Notes: a model not told the origin generated them from the sequence alone. A stretch of DNA of 64,000 bases from Heterotrichella gracilis (GCA_032358255.1 JAULBX010008884.1:49517-113516); one strand, 5' to 3'; counted from the stretch's first letter, positions 44,370 through 57,179 are shown. Numbers and translations are program-made.

Positions 44370-45579
44370 TCAGCACGGCACAGCTGTCACCGTCGTAATT
44401 TGACCTGCGGGGTACATGCCAGCGCTGGGTCAGGTCAAGGTTGGGTTGCGCAAATTGTGGGCAAGACCAGCTATAAACATGATGCCCACATGATCAGCCA
44501 TGCACATGATCACAGCTGGTGAGGTGCAGAGTTGACAACAATGAGGCTGCCAGTGCCTGGGGCATATACAACTTGCAACACTCCGGTTTGGGCAAAGTCC
44601 GTGCAATATTACGAAAGAGTGCAAATTGTGTCAAAATTGTGTACACCCACCTAAGCGACAGTGCCCAATGACTTGGCACGAGTATGTGACCTGCGGGAGG
44701 GATGGAAGGGGGTCAAGTGAGGCTGGGGAGAGGGAAAGAGTTACAGCTGGGTGTGTGCACAAGGCAAGGAAAGCAAAAATTGCTGCTCTAATACACCTCC
44801 CTTGGCACTCGATCTACCCCTTGCGCACTAGATACCCGCAGTGGGTGTCACGTATACAAGCACTGTGTTACCCACCTTGCCTGCCTTGTTGACCTTCACT
44901 AGTGTGTTCCCCCGGGAGGTGGAGGCTGTGATTATGCTCTTGGCAGGCCACTTGGCCAGCGTGGCTGGGCACTGGGCACTGGGCAGAGTGGCAAGGCCAT
45001 GGGTGCCAAACCAGGAGAACTTGAGGGTGTCGCCCACGCACACAGTCAGGGTTTTGAGTGGCGTAGCCCTGCCTGCTAGCACGAGCTTTGGGGCGAGGCT
45101 CCAGTTGATGTTGTAGATGGTGGGCACGTGCTTGGCCTTCTTGACCTTGCCCCACTTGGGAAGTGGGCCGGCTGCGGGGGTGGGGCGAGGGTTGGGTGGG
45201 GGTGGGCGCCAAGGACAAGAGGCAGTGGGTTTGTGGGCGGTGTATGGGTGGGGCGGTGGCGGGTGGTATCATACTGGTACATTGCAAAAACAAGAAAGGA
45301 ATACTAATACCCTAGCCAAGGGCCTTTTGAGGGCAAGTGGCATGCCACTGCAAGGGCAAGTGGCATGCAGGGCTAGGTGTGCGTGTGTTTGTACACTGTA
45401 TTTATATGGTTTGTACACTGTAGTAGCTGCAGAGTGTGGGCGGTGAGAAGCAGGCGACTGGGCGTGCATGAGTGGCTGGTAACAGAGCGTGGCCACCTGC
45501 CATTGCCACCATGCCTACCTGCACAGGACGCAACCAGCAGCAGCAGCAGTGCTGCACAGGCGAGGATGGGAGACCGCAT
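44370..45579 (-). CDS. small secreted phytocyanin (stellacyanin-like blue copper protein)
   Basis: Phytocyanins are extracellular single-copper electron-transfer proteins. Minus exons: 45579-45519, 45171-44876, 44690-44651, 44404-44370; 143 aa, phases closing. The first exon encodes a signal peptide (MRSPILACAALLLLLVASCA). The cupredoxin core has YNINWSLAP, LTVCVGDTLKFSW, then GTHGLA as the first His ligand. The copper loop is split over the two short last exons: YSCQVIGHCRLGQ, with Cys, His five residues on and Gln five further on. That C-x4-H-x4-[M/Q] spacing is the phytocyanin pattern, and Gln at the last position is the stellacyanin type. Cysteines in QCPATL and GHC could form the usual disulfide. 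There is no GPI-anchor tail or Pro-rich extension, so the protein is short and soluble. The two last exons (40 and 35 bases) were found by phase and motif. Confidence 0.85.
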
Positions 45580-47472
45580 GGCGAGGCGTGGGCTGCTTGG
45601 GACCTGCGGCGGCAGACAGGGTGGTTTCAGGCGCAGACCGGGCTGGCAGGTGGCTTTGCTTTCATCGACCAACGATCCAACTGCGACTGTTGCTAGCCAG
45701 TGGACAGTGACCGTCTGCTGAGCACGGGGGGTATCAATAACCCGAGACCTGGCCTAGGTCGAAAACGCAAACCGACACCTGGAGCTTTGTAGCCCCGCCG
45801 CTGACTCATCGCATTCAAGGACAGATGCTGCTCAGCGCACGGCGATGGGTGATACGAGATCTCGCGACACACGGTGACTAAACGTACTGGTTCGTGTTAT
45901 ACAGGTGCATAGAGGTTGTGCGTGACGTGTGGAGCTGCCAATTGCTGACCACGAGTTGCAAACCCAAACGTGGAGAGTGGTGCCCATGCACTAAATGCAT
46001 GCATTGTACCCCAGCGTGCAGCAACGTGTCACCAAATGTGGCACGAGCATCGCCAGCTGGATGAGTGTTGCAGTTACAGTTGCACTTTCTCGGGTCGGCA
46101 ACCTCGACAACGTTTAAAAGCGCGAGTGTAGTGCAGGTGACGCGTGCAAGAGGCAAAGAAATGACCGCACATGGCCCCACAACCGGATGCACGACTGCCA
46201 CAAGGAAGCAGGATGAGGGTTGCGTTTGAGGGCAAAACGAAGGCAAAGTGCACAATAATTGCAAAGAACGCCGCTGGTGTCAATTAGACACAAAGCCAGC
46301 TTCCATGCAGGAGGCAGAGGGCTAGATGGACACCGGTTGCGCCCACCTGAATTGTGCTTCACGCCCTACGGGTTGCACATGCTACCGTACCAGCTGCAGC
46401 AAAGACACGACACCTGTGCAAACGAAACGTCTCTAAACCTTGGTGCATATGAGTGCAGTGCAGTGGGATGCACACTTTCCATACCTGGAATGTGTTATGC
46501 GGTGTGGAAAGGGACGACGACTCTTCAGCAGAATAGATACATGAGGAGCTTCACTATATTTGATATGTAGAGCACCCGCAACGCCAGAAGAAGAAAGCTG
46601 ACGTTTACAAGGCTGCTCGGCTGTTAACCTGGCGCTACGTCCTTGGGTCACAAGCTGACAAGTGACGGAGGCGTCCGGAGTTGTTGCCACCTCGCCTCTG
46701 TCTGGCTCCACCTGTCGCTCAGTACACGTGCAACTGAGTGGGCACACCTTCTGGATGGCGACTGGGCTTGCAACCCACACACGAGTCCTGACGGGATAGC
46801 TGGATGGAATCCTTGCACTGCCGCAATGACATACGACTGCTGCGTCTCCACCCTCAACTACGAACTCTTGTAGGGTTCAAGACGTTTGAGAAACACCCCG
46901 CTGCCCAATGTGCCGTTGCTGGTGCAGCCCCCACATGGATGTAAATGCGAGGTATTTAAACGAGGTCGCAATCACGATGGAGATGTTTGAGGCCGTGGGC
47001 ACCCTTTATTGCACTACAATAATTAAGGGTCAAAATCCTGTCAATATACACGTGGGCGTGTCATGTTTGGTAGCGGAGCACGTCTCTCAGTGACTGAAGC
47101 TGAGCACGAAGCTTGTTTTACTTTATTGCAGGTACATGCTGCTGACACACCAAAAGGGTGCATATCATACGTTCTCGCCTCGGTGCACAGTAACAATTGC
47201 TTACCGTACTTCCCTTTGACACTTACCTTCGCAGAAAACACGGCACTTACCTTTGCCAGTGCCACTGAACTGTTCAGTGAGTTACAAGACTCATCCTATT
47301 CCTCAGTATTTCAAACCCAGTACTGTTGGCAAGCAGGACGCTGGGTAGTATCGGCTTGAACCTATGACCCATATGCATGCATTGGTCGGGTGCATGAATG
47401 TGCGCATGCATACGCAATCCCAGTAGGGTCTGAACCTCAGTAGGTATAAACGTGGCTCAAGACACTTAAAAG
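45580..47472. promoter_or_regulatory. intergenic region between divergent phytocyanin and GLCAK genes
   Basis: 1.9 kb between outward genes, so promoters of both should be here. I see no gene: open frames at 45878-46264 (-), 46259-46570 (+) and 47063-47359 (+) lack domains. ATGCATGCAT-type palindromic words occur near 46000 and 47375. Confidence 0.45.
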
Positions 47473-49738
47473 ATGGAGGTAACCAGCAGCCTATCAGGCA
47501 CTATCACCGAGCGGGTATACGCTCGCATCGGGCTGCTGGGGAACCCTTCAGACGGGTATTTTGGCAAGACGATATCCCTGTCCCTCCGAAACTTCTACGC
47601 TGAGGCAAGTATGCATAGCGTGCCGGTGTTCTCACTTGCACTTGCACTTGCTGAAGCTGTAACCTCCAGAACACCTGATGTTGACCTTGCTCACTCGACA
47701 CCCACCCACCCTCACCCACCCACCGTGCAGGTCACCCTCACACCGTCAGACTCAGTGCAATTCCTCCCCCACCCAGTGCATGACGCCACCACCTTTGCCT
47801 CCCTGGCTGCACTGGCGGAGCGGGTCGCGGGCCAGGGCTACTATGGAGGCATACGCCTGCTCATGGTGCGGGGACCCGGTGGCACCAGGAGCGGCACACA
47901 CACAAGCCTGTGTTGGCACCCAGCTGCAGAACCACCTGGGACTGTGCCAAACCCCACTAGCCATCATCCCTCGCACTTGGGGGACCATGGATATGCATGC
48001 ATTGCATCAACGTGTGTCACCACGGCTTGCTCTCGGCTGAAATAGGGCCAGCCCGTGCTCAAGTCGGGCAGCCCACCACCGACGTTAAACCCGCCACCGC
48101 CCCTCCCCAGGCCACCTGCAAGCGCTTCTTTGAGTACTGCCGGGACCACGCCATCCACATCCCTGAGCACCGCAACTTCACCCTGTCCTACCACTCCACC
48201 ATACCCCGCCAGGCGGGCCTGTCTGGCTCCTCCAGCATAGTGTGCGCCGCACTCATCTGCCTGCTGCGCCACTACGGCGTGGAGGGCCGGGTGCCGGTGC
48301 ATGATAGGCCGGGGCTGGTGCTGAGCGCAGAGAATGAGCTGGGGATCACTGCGGGGCTGCAGGACCGAGTCATCCAGGTGCGTATGAAAAGGGCAGGTTT
48401 GTCAATGATAGGGGGGTTGTGGCAGGCAACATGGTGTGGTTCATGAACTCCATTGGAAGTGTGTAAGTGATGGGTTGACAGTTGACAGGGCGTGGCTTGG
48501 AGACAGTGCTGCCCACGCGGCTTTGCAGAAGCAGACGCCAGGCACCACAGGCCGCCAGCACAGTTGGTCCGCATATTGCATGCTATTTCCACTACTGGCA
48601 ACACCGATTCTTAAGGAGCTCTCTGCGCGTGGCCCAGGTGTATGGTGGACTGGTGTACATGGATTTTGACCAGCAGCACATGGCGCAGCAGGGCAGGGGC
48701 CGCTACCAAAGCCTGGACCCTGCCATGCTGCCGCCGCTGTTCCTTGTGTACGCCACCGAGCTGCCTGGCAAGGACAGCGGCCAGGTGCATAGCGATGTGA
48801 AGAAGCGGTGGCAGGAGGGGGATGCTGAAGTGCGGGCGTTGATGAAGCAAGTGGCAGGCCTGGCTGAAAAGGGCAGGTAATGTGCATACCAACGCTGGAT
48901 GTTGACAACAATTGCGCAGGGATTGCCCGGTAATGTAAATTTATATTTAGTACGTTTTTAAAAAGATAGAAATAAAAGGAGATCAACAATAAATGAGAAA
49001 AGCAAAATAATTTACATGTACACAGTCGTGGTTGGGTTTGGTCCATGCCTGGCAATGTGAGAGATGCACCCCAATCTGCAGGGAAGTGCTGCGGGTGGGG
49101 GACACGCCGCTGCTTGCATTGCTCATGCAGGCAAACTTTGCCGTACGGCGCAGCATGTTTGGTGATGCCGCGCTGGGCGAGTCCAACCTGCGCATGGTTG
49201 CGGCGGCGGAGCGGGTTGGTGCAGTCGGAAAGTTCACTGGCAGTGGGGGCGCCATTGTTGTGCTGTGCCCAGATGGTGCAAGCCAAGTGGAGCGGCTAAA
49301 GGGTGGGTCATGCATTTGGTGCAGTAGGGTTGTTTTCCAAGCGGCAATCACAGTGTCATTGGCAATTAATCTGCAGTGTGACCTTGATATTGCCTGCATT
49401 TTGCTGCAGCATTTTGATGTTGTGTTATCGAGGGCATTTACAACTTGCTGTACCACATGGCATGCCTGGCACGTTGCACTTGTTGGCAAAGGATGGCGGC
49501 ATGTTGAGCTGAAATTTCTGCCTGTCCACTGCCTGTGAATGCTGCAAAATTGCAAACAAGGGTATGCATGCACACATGCGGTACAAGCTACTGCATTACA
49601 GCATGTGTAACATGTGCAGGGGAGTGTGCTGCGGAGGGATTCACCGTGGTTCAAGTGTCTGTGGGGCCACAGCTCCACATGGTCGATGATTTTGCAGGGA
49701 GCATTGACGCTGCTTGCTCAGATCAGCAGTGTTTATGA
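47473..49738 (+). CDS. GLCAK: glucuronokinase (GHMP kinase family)
   Basis: Phosphorylates D-glucuronic acid to glucuronic acid 1-phosphate, the salvage step that feeds UDP-glucuronate for cell-wall sugars in the inositol oxygenation route. Exons: 47473-47604, 47731-47865, 48111-48377, 48638-48876, 49082-49302, 49620-49738; 370 aa, close to the Arabidopsis enzymes (about 360). Motif 1 is ARIGLLGNPSDGYFGKT. The ATP loop is PRQAGLSGSSSIV (about 121-133). Next comes ENELGITAGLQDRVIQVYGG and VYMDF, and the C-terminal GHMP motif KFTGSGGAIVV. The first intron has a GCAAGT (GC) donor at 47605, required to keep phase. The ATG at 47473 leads straight into conserved sequence, so no targeting peptide is present and the enzyme is likely cytosolic. 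The gene is convergent with DPCD. Confidence 0.95.
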
Positions 49739-49958
49739 GTGGCTGCCAAAAGCCAGGGCCAATTCATCTATGGATAGCATCGTCCATTCCACTACAGTAT
49801 TTTTTACTTATTTCAGCCACCGTGCAGACAGTTTATTTATTTATTGTAGCCACTGTGCAGCTTAGCAGGGTGGCCCAACACAGGTGTCGCAAAGGATCAG
49901 CGATGTTTCGGAGCACCACTTTTGACAGCCGGCAGTCCCCTGCCACAGCCACAGACGA

Positions 49959-51255
49959 TCATTGCTGCCGGCATCCGGTTTCCAGGGCGCTCATCTCTTG
50001 GTGCTGGTTGAGGTCTGTTCCCACCTGCTGTGAACACATCACCTTGGCTTGCTCCCTCTCTGCCCTCTCCTGCAACCAGTGCCAGCAGCATTCAGTTAGG
50101 AATGCCATCAGTGGCAGGCAAGCATGCCCAGCCAGAGCATGCAAACGCAAAGGTTGCAGAGTACTCGTATGCGTCAGCGCAGAAAACACTGCGTGCACTT
50201 TCAGCCAGAGTCTGTGCTTCAGCCAGTGCTTCAGCCCAGCTGCACACTTACTGCTGCAATTACTGGATCGGGCTTGGTATACGTCACCACCAGCGTGTTT
50301 GATGCGTGCGTCCATGACAGCGCTGATGCATCCAGTGGAAGCTTCAGCGCATCCAGCTCAGGAATGGTGAAGCGCTTCAAGTACCTGCAAGGCGTTGTTG
50401 CAAGGACAGCGGTAACGATTATCCGGGTGAGGGAAGTGTGGTTGCCATGGGTTATACCTCAAAAGGTAGTGGCTTTGTTTGCAGTTGCAGTGCATGGCTT
50501 ACTTTTTGTTGGTGGTTCGTATGACTATTCTGGGCTCCTCTTGCTCCAGTGACACTGAATACACTTCTGGCGGGTACGGCAAGTTCCTCACCCGCCACTG
50601 AAAGGCGCGCGGAGTGTCCTTGCGGGTAAACAGCGGCTGCAGTGTGCACTCAAGCACGATCAGGCGTGCTCTGTGGACCATTATAACTGGCAGCCACCAA
50701 CAATGAGGTGCAGCCTAGTAGCTATGGGAGTGGTGGGGCAGTGGTGCACTCTGGGTTGGGTTGAGCAGGGCGCAGGGGTCGCAAAGAGATACTCACATTC
50801 AGCGAGCTTTCTGCAAGGCTTTCTCCGTCAGGGTTGAAGCTTCTGGGAGCATCTCCAACTATGTATTCCCATGCCCCATCTACCCCAAAAGTGGACCTTT
50901 GTTTCCGCTTTCGCACTGAGTTTGTCAATAAGGGCAGTCAGGGGCTTGGGCGCATAGGCAGTCACAGTGAAGCCAAAAGTAAAACAACAAAAAGTACTGT
51001 ACCAAGTAGCTCGGAGGTTTTCGTGTCATATGCCTCCACCAGCTCTGTTCCATCTGCATGGGGACCCAGGAAGTCATGACACTTAGGGTTTTGCAAGCAT
51101 GCATGCAAGCTTTGCCGTTCGAAGCCAACCAGCTGCTGCTTTTTTGGCCCCGGCTATCTATGGAAACCCTTAAGGCTTTTACCTTCGAAGGTCGTGTGCA
51201 GTACCCTTCTGTTCCCTTGAGAAGTGGCCACTGTCTTGCCACCCTGGCGGAGCAT
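49959..51255 (-). CDS. DPCD: DPCD family protein (ciliary assembly-associated)
   Basis: DPCD is named from a primary ciliary dyskinesia mouse. It is linked to motile cilia and to RUVBL1/2 (R2TP-like) assembly of dynein arms. Minus exons: 51255-51183, 51053-51003, 50915-50750 (or to 50797), 50670-50503, 50384-50252, 50069-49959; 233 aa, against about 200 in animals. Matches span the family: DGTELVEAYDTKTSELL, then WEYIVGD, FTRKDTPRAFQWRVRNLPYP, VYSVSLEQEE, RTTNKKYLKRFTIPELD and LSWTHASNTLVVTY. The exon 3 end is uncertain. The strong GTGAGT at 50796 breaks phase with the next exon; a weaker GTGCAC at 50749 keeps it and adds about 16 residues. A missed micro-exon is the alternative. The ATG at 51255 is the first plausible one and starts inside the family N-terminus. 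The gene is divergent from MCM10. Confidence 0.88.
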
Positions 51256-51817
51256 GGTTTCGATGCCACACGACCGAGCAAAAGATGCCGACAAACTAGC
51301 ACAGCAGTGGACAGCAGAAGCGGTACAAATTCTTGGGTGACAGCGTATGTTTGTGGGTCGTTTGAGTACTTGCTACCCCCGTAACTCCGAGTTCGGGTGC
51401 TTGCATGCCGTGAACATGCAGAATACTGGGCTGATAAGATGATGTGTCCGATGACTGACCTAGCTCGACACCCCTTGAACGGTCTTGGGACACTGATTGA
51501 AAGTGCCGACACACTGACATAGTATCGTAAACAGACAGGGGGGACTTCAAAGGGCAACTTCGCGGGGATAGGGGACACCGTATTTGAAGACGCCATATTT
51601 GAAATTCAAACCAGTCAGATTGCCTGGGCACCTGGGATTTGCTACAATTGAAGACGAACCGAGGAAATATGGAGCTCAGCTGTCACAAAGCTCAAATTCC
51701 TGTTCGATCGAAGGCTTAAAGCCCTCCAGCACGAACACCCGCGTTGTATTCTGAGCCCACATCTTGGAAGTCCTACCTGCAAGTACTCAGAGCGAAAGGT
51801 TTCTGTGTAGTTGAACG
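51256..51817. promoter_or_regulatory. bidirectional promoter region of DPCD and MCM10
   Basis: About 560 bases separate the two outward start codons. No separate gene is supported. Shared regulation of the pair is possible but not shown by the sequence. Confidence 0.45.
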
Positions 51818-54800
51818 ATGGACGAGGACGACGATTTTAACCTGCTGCTCGCCCTGGCAGAAGAGGCAGACGACGAGTGGCAAGAGGAAGCCCCAACGGG
51901 GCCCACAGCGATACAAACAAACCGCATCAGCTGCAGCCTAAGTAGTTCTGGCGAAGGGAATGTCGGCGGCAGCCCTGCACAGCCCTGTACCCATCCAGAT
52001 GGAAGCCTCGCCCAACCAGGGCCAGCGCCCATCTCGCAAACTCAACCCGCCAGGGAAGGGACAGTTGGACCAGTTGCTTTCTTGAGTAGGCCTCCTGCTG
52101 TGGTAGCCCAGGCCTTCAACGACGATGACCTGCTGCCATCCAAGCGCTCTGAGTTGCTGCAAGGAGGGTACAAACCACCTCCTGCAAAAGCAAGAGGTGG
52201 GTTACTGTAACCCACAACAGAGGAAGGGTTTGCTTTGCATATAGTACCTCCAAGACAGGATGCAGGCAACCCATAGGACAGGATGCACCTGGTTCATTGG
52301 CAGGTTGATTACTGTACAGAGACTCTCAACTGGTATGGTCCCCTTACCTGAGGCTTGTGTTGTTGCAGGTCTGCTCCAACCCGGCAGCAAACAACCTGTG
52401 CAGCAGCCTGGGACAATCGTGGAGAAGCTTTCAGGCATCAGGGTATGTAGTAGGGAGCAGCATATAGTGGGCACAGTGTCACCTGCTAGCAGTGCAAAAG
52501 TAAGCTATCTAACACAACAACTGAAACAGTGGCCATACAGCCCCAAGCCCCATGCATGCGTGCCTTTCCCTTTTGTGATGTAGTCACACCAACGTCACCA
52601 AGGCCACTGCCACCACCCGCAGATCAAGAACCCCGTGTTCCCCCAAGTTGTGCTGCGCGAGAAGCTGTCCAACACCTGCTACGTCAAGCTGGGCAGGCTG
52701 GCGCTCCAGATGCAGGGCGTTGGCTTCGACCAGGGGTGGGCCACCATCGTGGTGGTGGCAGAGAAGCTGCCCCCCAAGGAGAGCGCCAAGGGGACAAAGT
52801 ACGCGATTTGGAAGGTCACCGACCTGGATGGCGCCACGCAGAGCCTGTTCCTGTTTGGGGACGCATACCAGGTACCACACCCAGCATGGTGTAGTTGCAA
52901 GCATAAAGGCATAGAACACTCCTGGTCCCTCTGGACCACACCACCTTCAAGCACTCACAGCATTGCCAGCAATGCCATGCAGATGCCATGCTTCCTTGGT
53001 AGGAAGTTTGGGGGGATCTCTGTACCTAACATATCCATCCATTGAGTACCCTTTGCACCGTGAGCATGCAACAAGCTTGTCCAACCCTTGCTTTGCCCCC
53101 AGGACCACTGGAAGGAGGTCCCCGGCAGCGTGTTTGCGCTCTTTGACGCCAAGGTGCGGCGTGAGGAGGGGGCGCGATTCTCCCTGAGCGCTGCAGCCGC
53201 CCCACAGCTGCTGCGCCTAGGCACCTGCCCGGACTTTGGTCGCTGCAAGTCAAGCAAAAAGGTGCTGGTCACATGTCATGCAGGCCACATACAATGCAAT
53301 GGCTCCTCCCGGGTCTGCATTTGGCCACCCAAGTATCATCACGGTGCCAGTCAGGATCACGAGGTTGGGTAGACTGCATAGGATGCAATCATGTGCCCGG
53401 ATGCATATCTACGCTGGCAACTTGCCACCCTTGTGGTACGTGGGCCACCTGCATGCAGCCCATGGCCACATCATCCAGCACCACATGGGCACGCAGCATG
53501 CTGGCTAGCCGGTGCACCACATGTGCCTATTCACGGCGCTGAACCCCACATGTCCCTGCCACACCCCTGATCCTGTGGATCTCGCTCCCGTCAATGTAGC
53601 CATGATTTGCGCTCACCACAGCTTTGACCCCCACATCCCCCGCCACACCCCTGAACCCCCCTCCCACCCCCACACAGGACGGCCAGCCCTGCACCGCCTA
53701 CGTCAACCTGGCCCGCTGCCAGTACTGCGAGTACCACGTGCAGAGCGAGTTCCGCCGCGCCCAGGCCGCCCGCCCCCAGCTCATGGAGGGGAACATGCAC
53801 GTGTCGGTGGTGCGCAAGCGGGGGGGGCCCGCGCTGGCCCCCCAGCGCACTGTGAAGGCGGCGGTGGCTGCCGCTGCCGCGTGGAGTGAGCCTGGTAGCC
53901 GGATGGGCCTGCGCAGCCTGGAGGAGCTGCGTGAGATGGCGTCCAAGGAGGAGTACACCTCCTATGGGGCAAAGTGAGAATTGGCGTGGGGGGGGAGTAC
54001 CCTACATGTGGTATTTGCATGTGTTCGAGCGGGTGAATTGCAGGGCTGTGCAAGGCGGGTCATTATGTGATTAATTTCCATACATGCTAGGCATTAAACA
54101 TAAAATGGAATTTCTATTTATAAGGTTGCGGCAGAAATCATCTCAATTACAAAAGGAAGCATTGCATGTAGCAGCGCACTGGGAGACACTGGTGATACTG
54201 CATCACAGTGCGCCGTGCCATAGCCCTTCTGTGGGTGAACATGCGCTGTGCATGCACTCCTTGCTGCACATACCATCTGGCCAGGCATGCACCCCATGGC
54301 CAACCTGCGGGTGCCCCATGTGCAGGATGATCTCCAAGATGCAGGACCCCAAGAAGCCCACCCCCCAACCAGATGCCATGGCGTCCGCCCTACTGCCAAC
54401 CACCTCCTCAAGCGCTGCGCCACCTATCGCCAGCACCAGCCAACCCAGCACCAGCAACAGGCTTCCCCAGCGGCCCCCGCAGGCTCGCCAACCCCTAACC
54501 AGCGCGCCCCCCCCGCGCACCCAACCCACAGCCCGCACCCCCTCCACCAGCGGCCGCGCCCCTGCCAGCAGCCACCAGCCTGCTGGGTCAGGCCCCAAGG
54601 CCCATGTGAGCGGTGTGAATGTGCCCTCCCCTGCCCGCTTTGTGTCCCTTGAAGACGATGGGCTGGTGACCATGGGGGGCTTCACCGACCTGTTCAAGGG
54701 GGATGCCAAGGCCAGGGCTATTGCCAAGATCAGGGAGCAAGGTGCGGGGCGTGGCAAGGGCCATAGGGACGGCGATTCACCATCTGCTGCTTGTGAATTT

Positions 54801-57179
54801 GCTTTGGAATGGGCCTGTTCGGGTGTGGAGGAGAAGGTTTGCAGGCAGTGGCGCGAATACTACTAATGCATGCATATGCATCACCCTACTTGACCGACAA
54901 GGGCAGACTAAGCAGCTGCTCACACGTTCGCCAAGGACTCCTCCCCAGTGCATCCACTACTCAAACTCTGAAACCGCTCCTCAGCCCCTGCGCTGTTCAA
55001 CCCTGTTGCCATGTGTGCAGGGGGGATAAGCACCCCAAACCCCAACGACACCTTTGCCAAGCTCACCGCCAACCTGTCCAAGGTCAAGCACATACCCCTG
55101 CCACAACCACGTGCGCAGCCACACCCCACGCTAGGGTCAAGGGGGGAAGCTGACGGGAATGAAAACGGTGGTGACGGTGCATCGCAGCAAGGCATGGAAG
55201 GCGGTGCGTGCAAGCGAGGGAGGCACGATGAGGGGTGTCAGCCTGTGGCAGACCGCATTGGTGGCGGGGCGGCCCCCTCATGCAGCAACAGCAGGGGTTT
55301 AGGAGGGGGAAGCGATACTGTGCTCCATAGGGGAGGACCATCAGCTGCTGTGGCTGGCAAGGTACGGCGACATGACACAAGTACATTGCCTGCTGCTGTA
55401 TCCACCCGGACTTCGGTGAATGTGTCCCATCTGCATGTCCCTTTATGAAAAAGCACATTATGTCATGCACCGTTCTCAAGTACTGTGTCCAATGATGAGC
55501 ACATAGCTGGGCAAAGGCTATACATGGGGTATGGGTACACGTTGGCTGGGTCAACCTCTGAGCAAGGCATGTGTGCCTGCAGGCCAAGGCGCCTGCTGGC
55601 GCCCGCAGCAGCATCATGTCCAAGCTGGGCTTGGGTGGGAAACGAGGTGGTGCAGGCGCTGCCAGTGCGCCACGTGGCAACGCCCCTGTTGCACAGCCCA
55701 CATCCGGTGAGCATGAGCATGGGCAGATATTATGCACCCCCTGCAGTTGAAACCTGCTGTCGAGGTTTTATGTGCATTCCCTTGCATGTGGGTATCTTGC
55801 GCACCAGCTGACCGCTCTCTGGTTTGTTGTCATGCAGACTTTGCGGCTGCCTTTGGCGGCGTCATCGGCAAGTTGGAGCCCACCATTGATGCCCAATCGT
55901 CAAGGTACACCCCCTTGCATGGCCTGTGCCGCTGACCACATGCGCTGCCATGTGGCAGCTCGCATCACATGCGGTGCCATGTTGGTCAGCTTGCAACCCC
56001 CGCATGTTCCTTGCATAGGGCAGGAGGTTACCTGTGCATGGACTGCTGCAATCACTTGGTGCACCCTGATCCATCACCGCTGCTGTTGCAAACCCGCACT
56101 GGCACCACCAGCATGCGCACATGTGCCTGCATCGCCTCAAATGCCTGTCGCCAACCGCCACCACATCCATTGCCATCCGTCCACCAACCCCACCCGTCGT
56201 CCCGCACCCCACCATCCCCCCCTTTTCCCCCTTGTAGGTACCGCGAGGCTGTTGAGTGCGAGGCTGACTCCGCCCTGTTCAAGGTGATGGACCAGCTGGG
56301 GGCGCGTGACGAGATGGCCCAGCGCATGCAGGAGGTGACCAAGCAGGAGGTCAGCGCGTGGTTCTGCTCAACCTGCGACAGGACATTCGGTGGGTGGCGG
56401 GGCTGGTGGCGGGCTGGGCACATGCTGTGTTGAGGCGGTTGCCGCTGGTGGGGCGGTGGCCGGCGGTGGGCGCCCGTCAACAATTGTGGGAATGTTTGCC
56501 TAGAATACCTGGTCATTTGTACTGTCTCCCCCCCCACACACACCTCGCCCTCGCCTTGCTGTCTGGCCCTCTGAGCTCCATCAATTGGTGTGCATATCCA
56601 CCCCGCCCCCCCACACACACTCACCCGCCTGCCGCGCCGCCCCTGCAGAGTTCAAGCGCCCCGAGTGCAGCGGTCACCAGGTGCGCAAGGTGCGCGCGGC
56701 CAAGCGCTGGTGGAAGTGTGACGAGTGCGGGTACCACTTCCACACCGTGGGGGTCAGGTACCCCACCAAGCGATGTAAAAAGTGAGGGGACCCTAAAACC
56801 CTTACACACCCTCCCATACCCTTGCCTCACCGGCAGCTTTACAGCTTACAGTCCCTGTGGTGGCACCTTGACCACTGCATGTATCCCCCGTGCAACTTTG
56901 CTGTGTGCCACCATGCGCCATGCCCATGCCTGCATGCCCATGCCATTACACTTCCTTACTCATATGCGTTCCAGCGAAATGCCATTGCACTACTCCCACC
57001 AGCTTGCACTGTGCACTGACTCTGCACCGTTGCCCCTCAGGTGCAAGAAGCCTGAGGGCACCTTCACCTCCAGCAGCATGTGGAAAGGTATCACCAAGCC
57101 CAACGATGCCTCGACAGTGGCGATGCGGGACCAATTCCACGCCAGGGGGGTGGAGCACCGCTTTGCACTCAACACGTGA
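51818..57179 (+). CDS. MCM10: MCM10 DNA replication initiation factor
   Basis: Mcm10 binds the CMG helicase and single-stranded DNA and is needed to activate replication origins. Exons: 51818-52196, 52369-52442, 52623-52871, 53103-53261, 53678-53973, 54326-54741, 55021-55361, 55583-55706, 55838-55904, 56238-56389, 56649-56781, 57041-57179; 842 aa, all phases closing. An acidic N-terminus (MDEDDDFNLLLAL) precedes an OB-fold at about 150-270 (IKNPVFPQVVLREKLSN, AEKLPPKESAKGTKYAIWKVTDLDG, SLFLFGDAY). The adjoining CCCH zinc finger has C292, C301, C304 and H307 (DGQPC, ARCQYCEYH). A disordered Pro/Ser/Thr-rich middle follows, then the C-terminal domain with EADSALFKVMDQ, FCSTC, KCDECGYHFHT and RCKKC zinc pairs, and the family end GVEHRFALNT. 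The full C-terminal zinc domain is present; fungal homologues lack it. The gene is divergent from DPCD. Confidence 0.93.
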
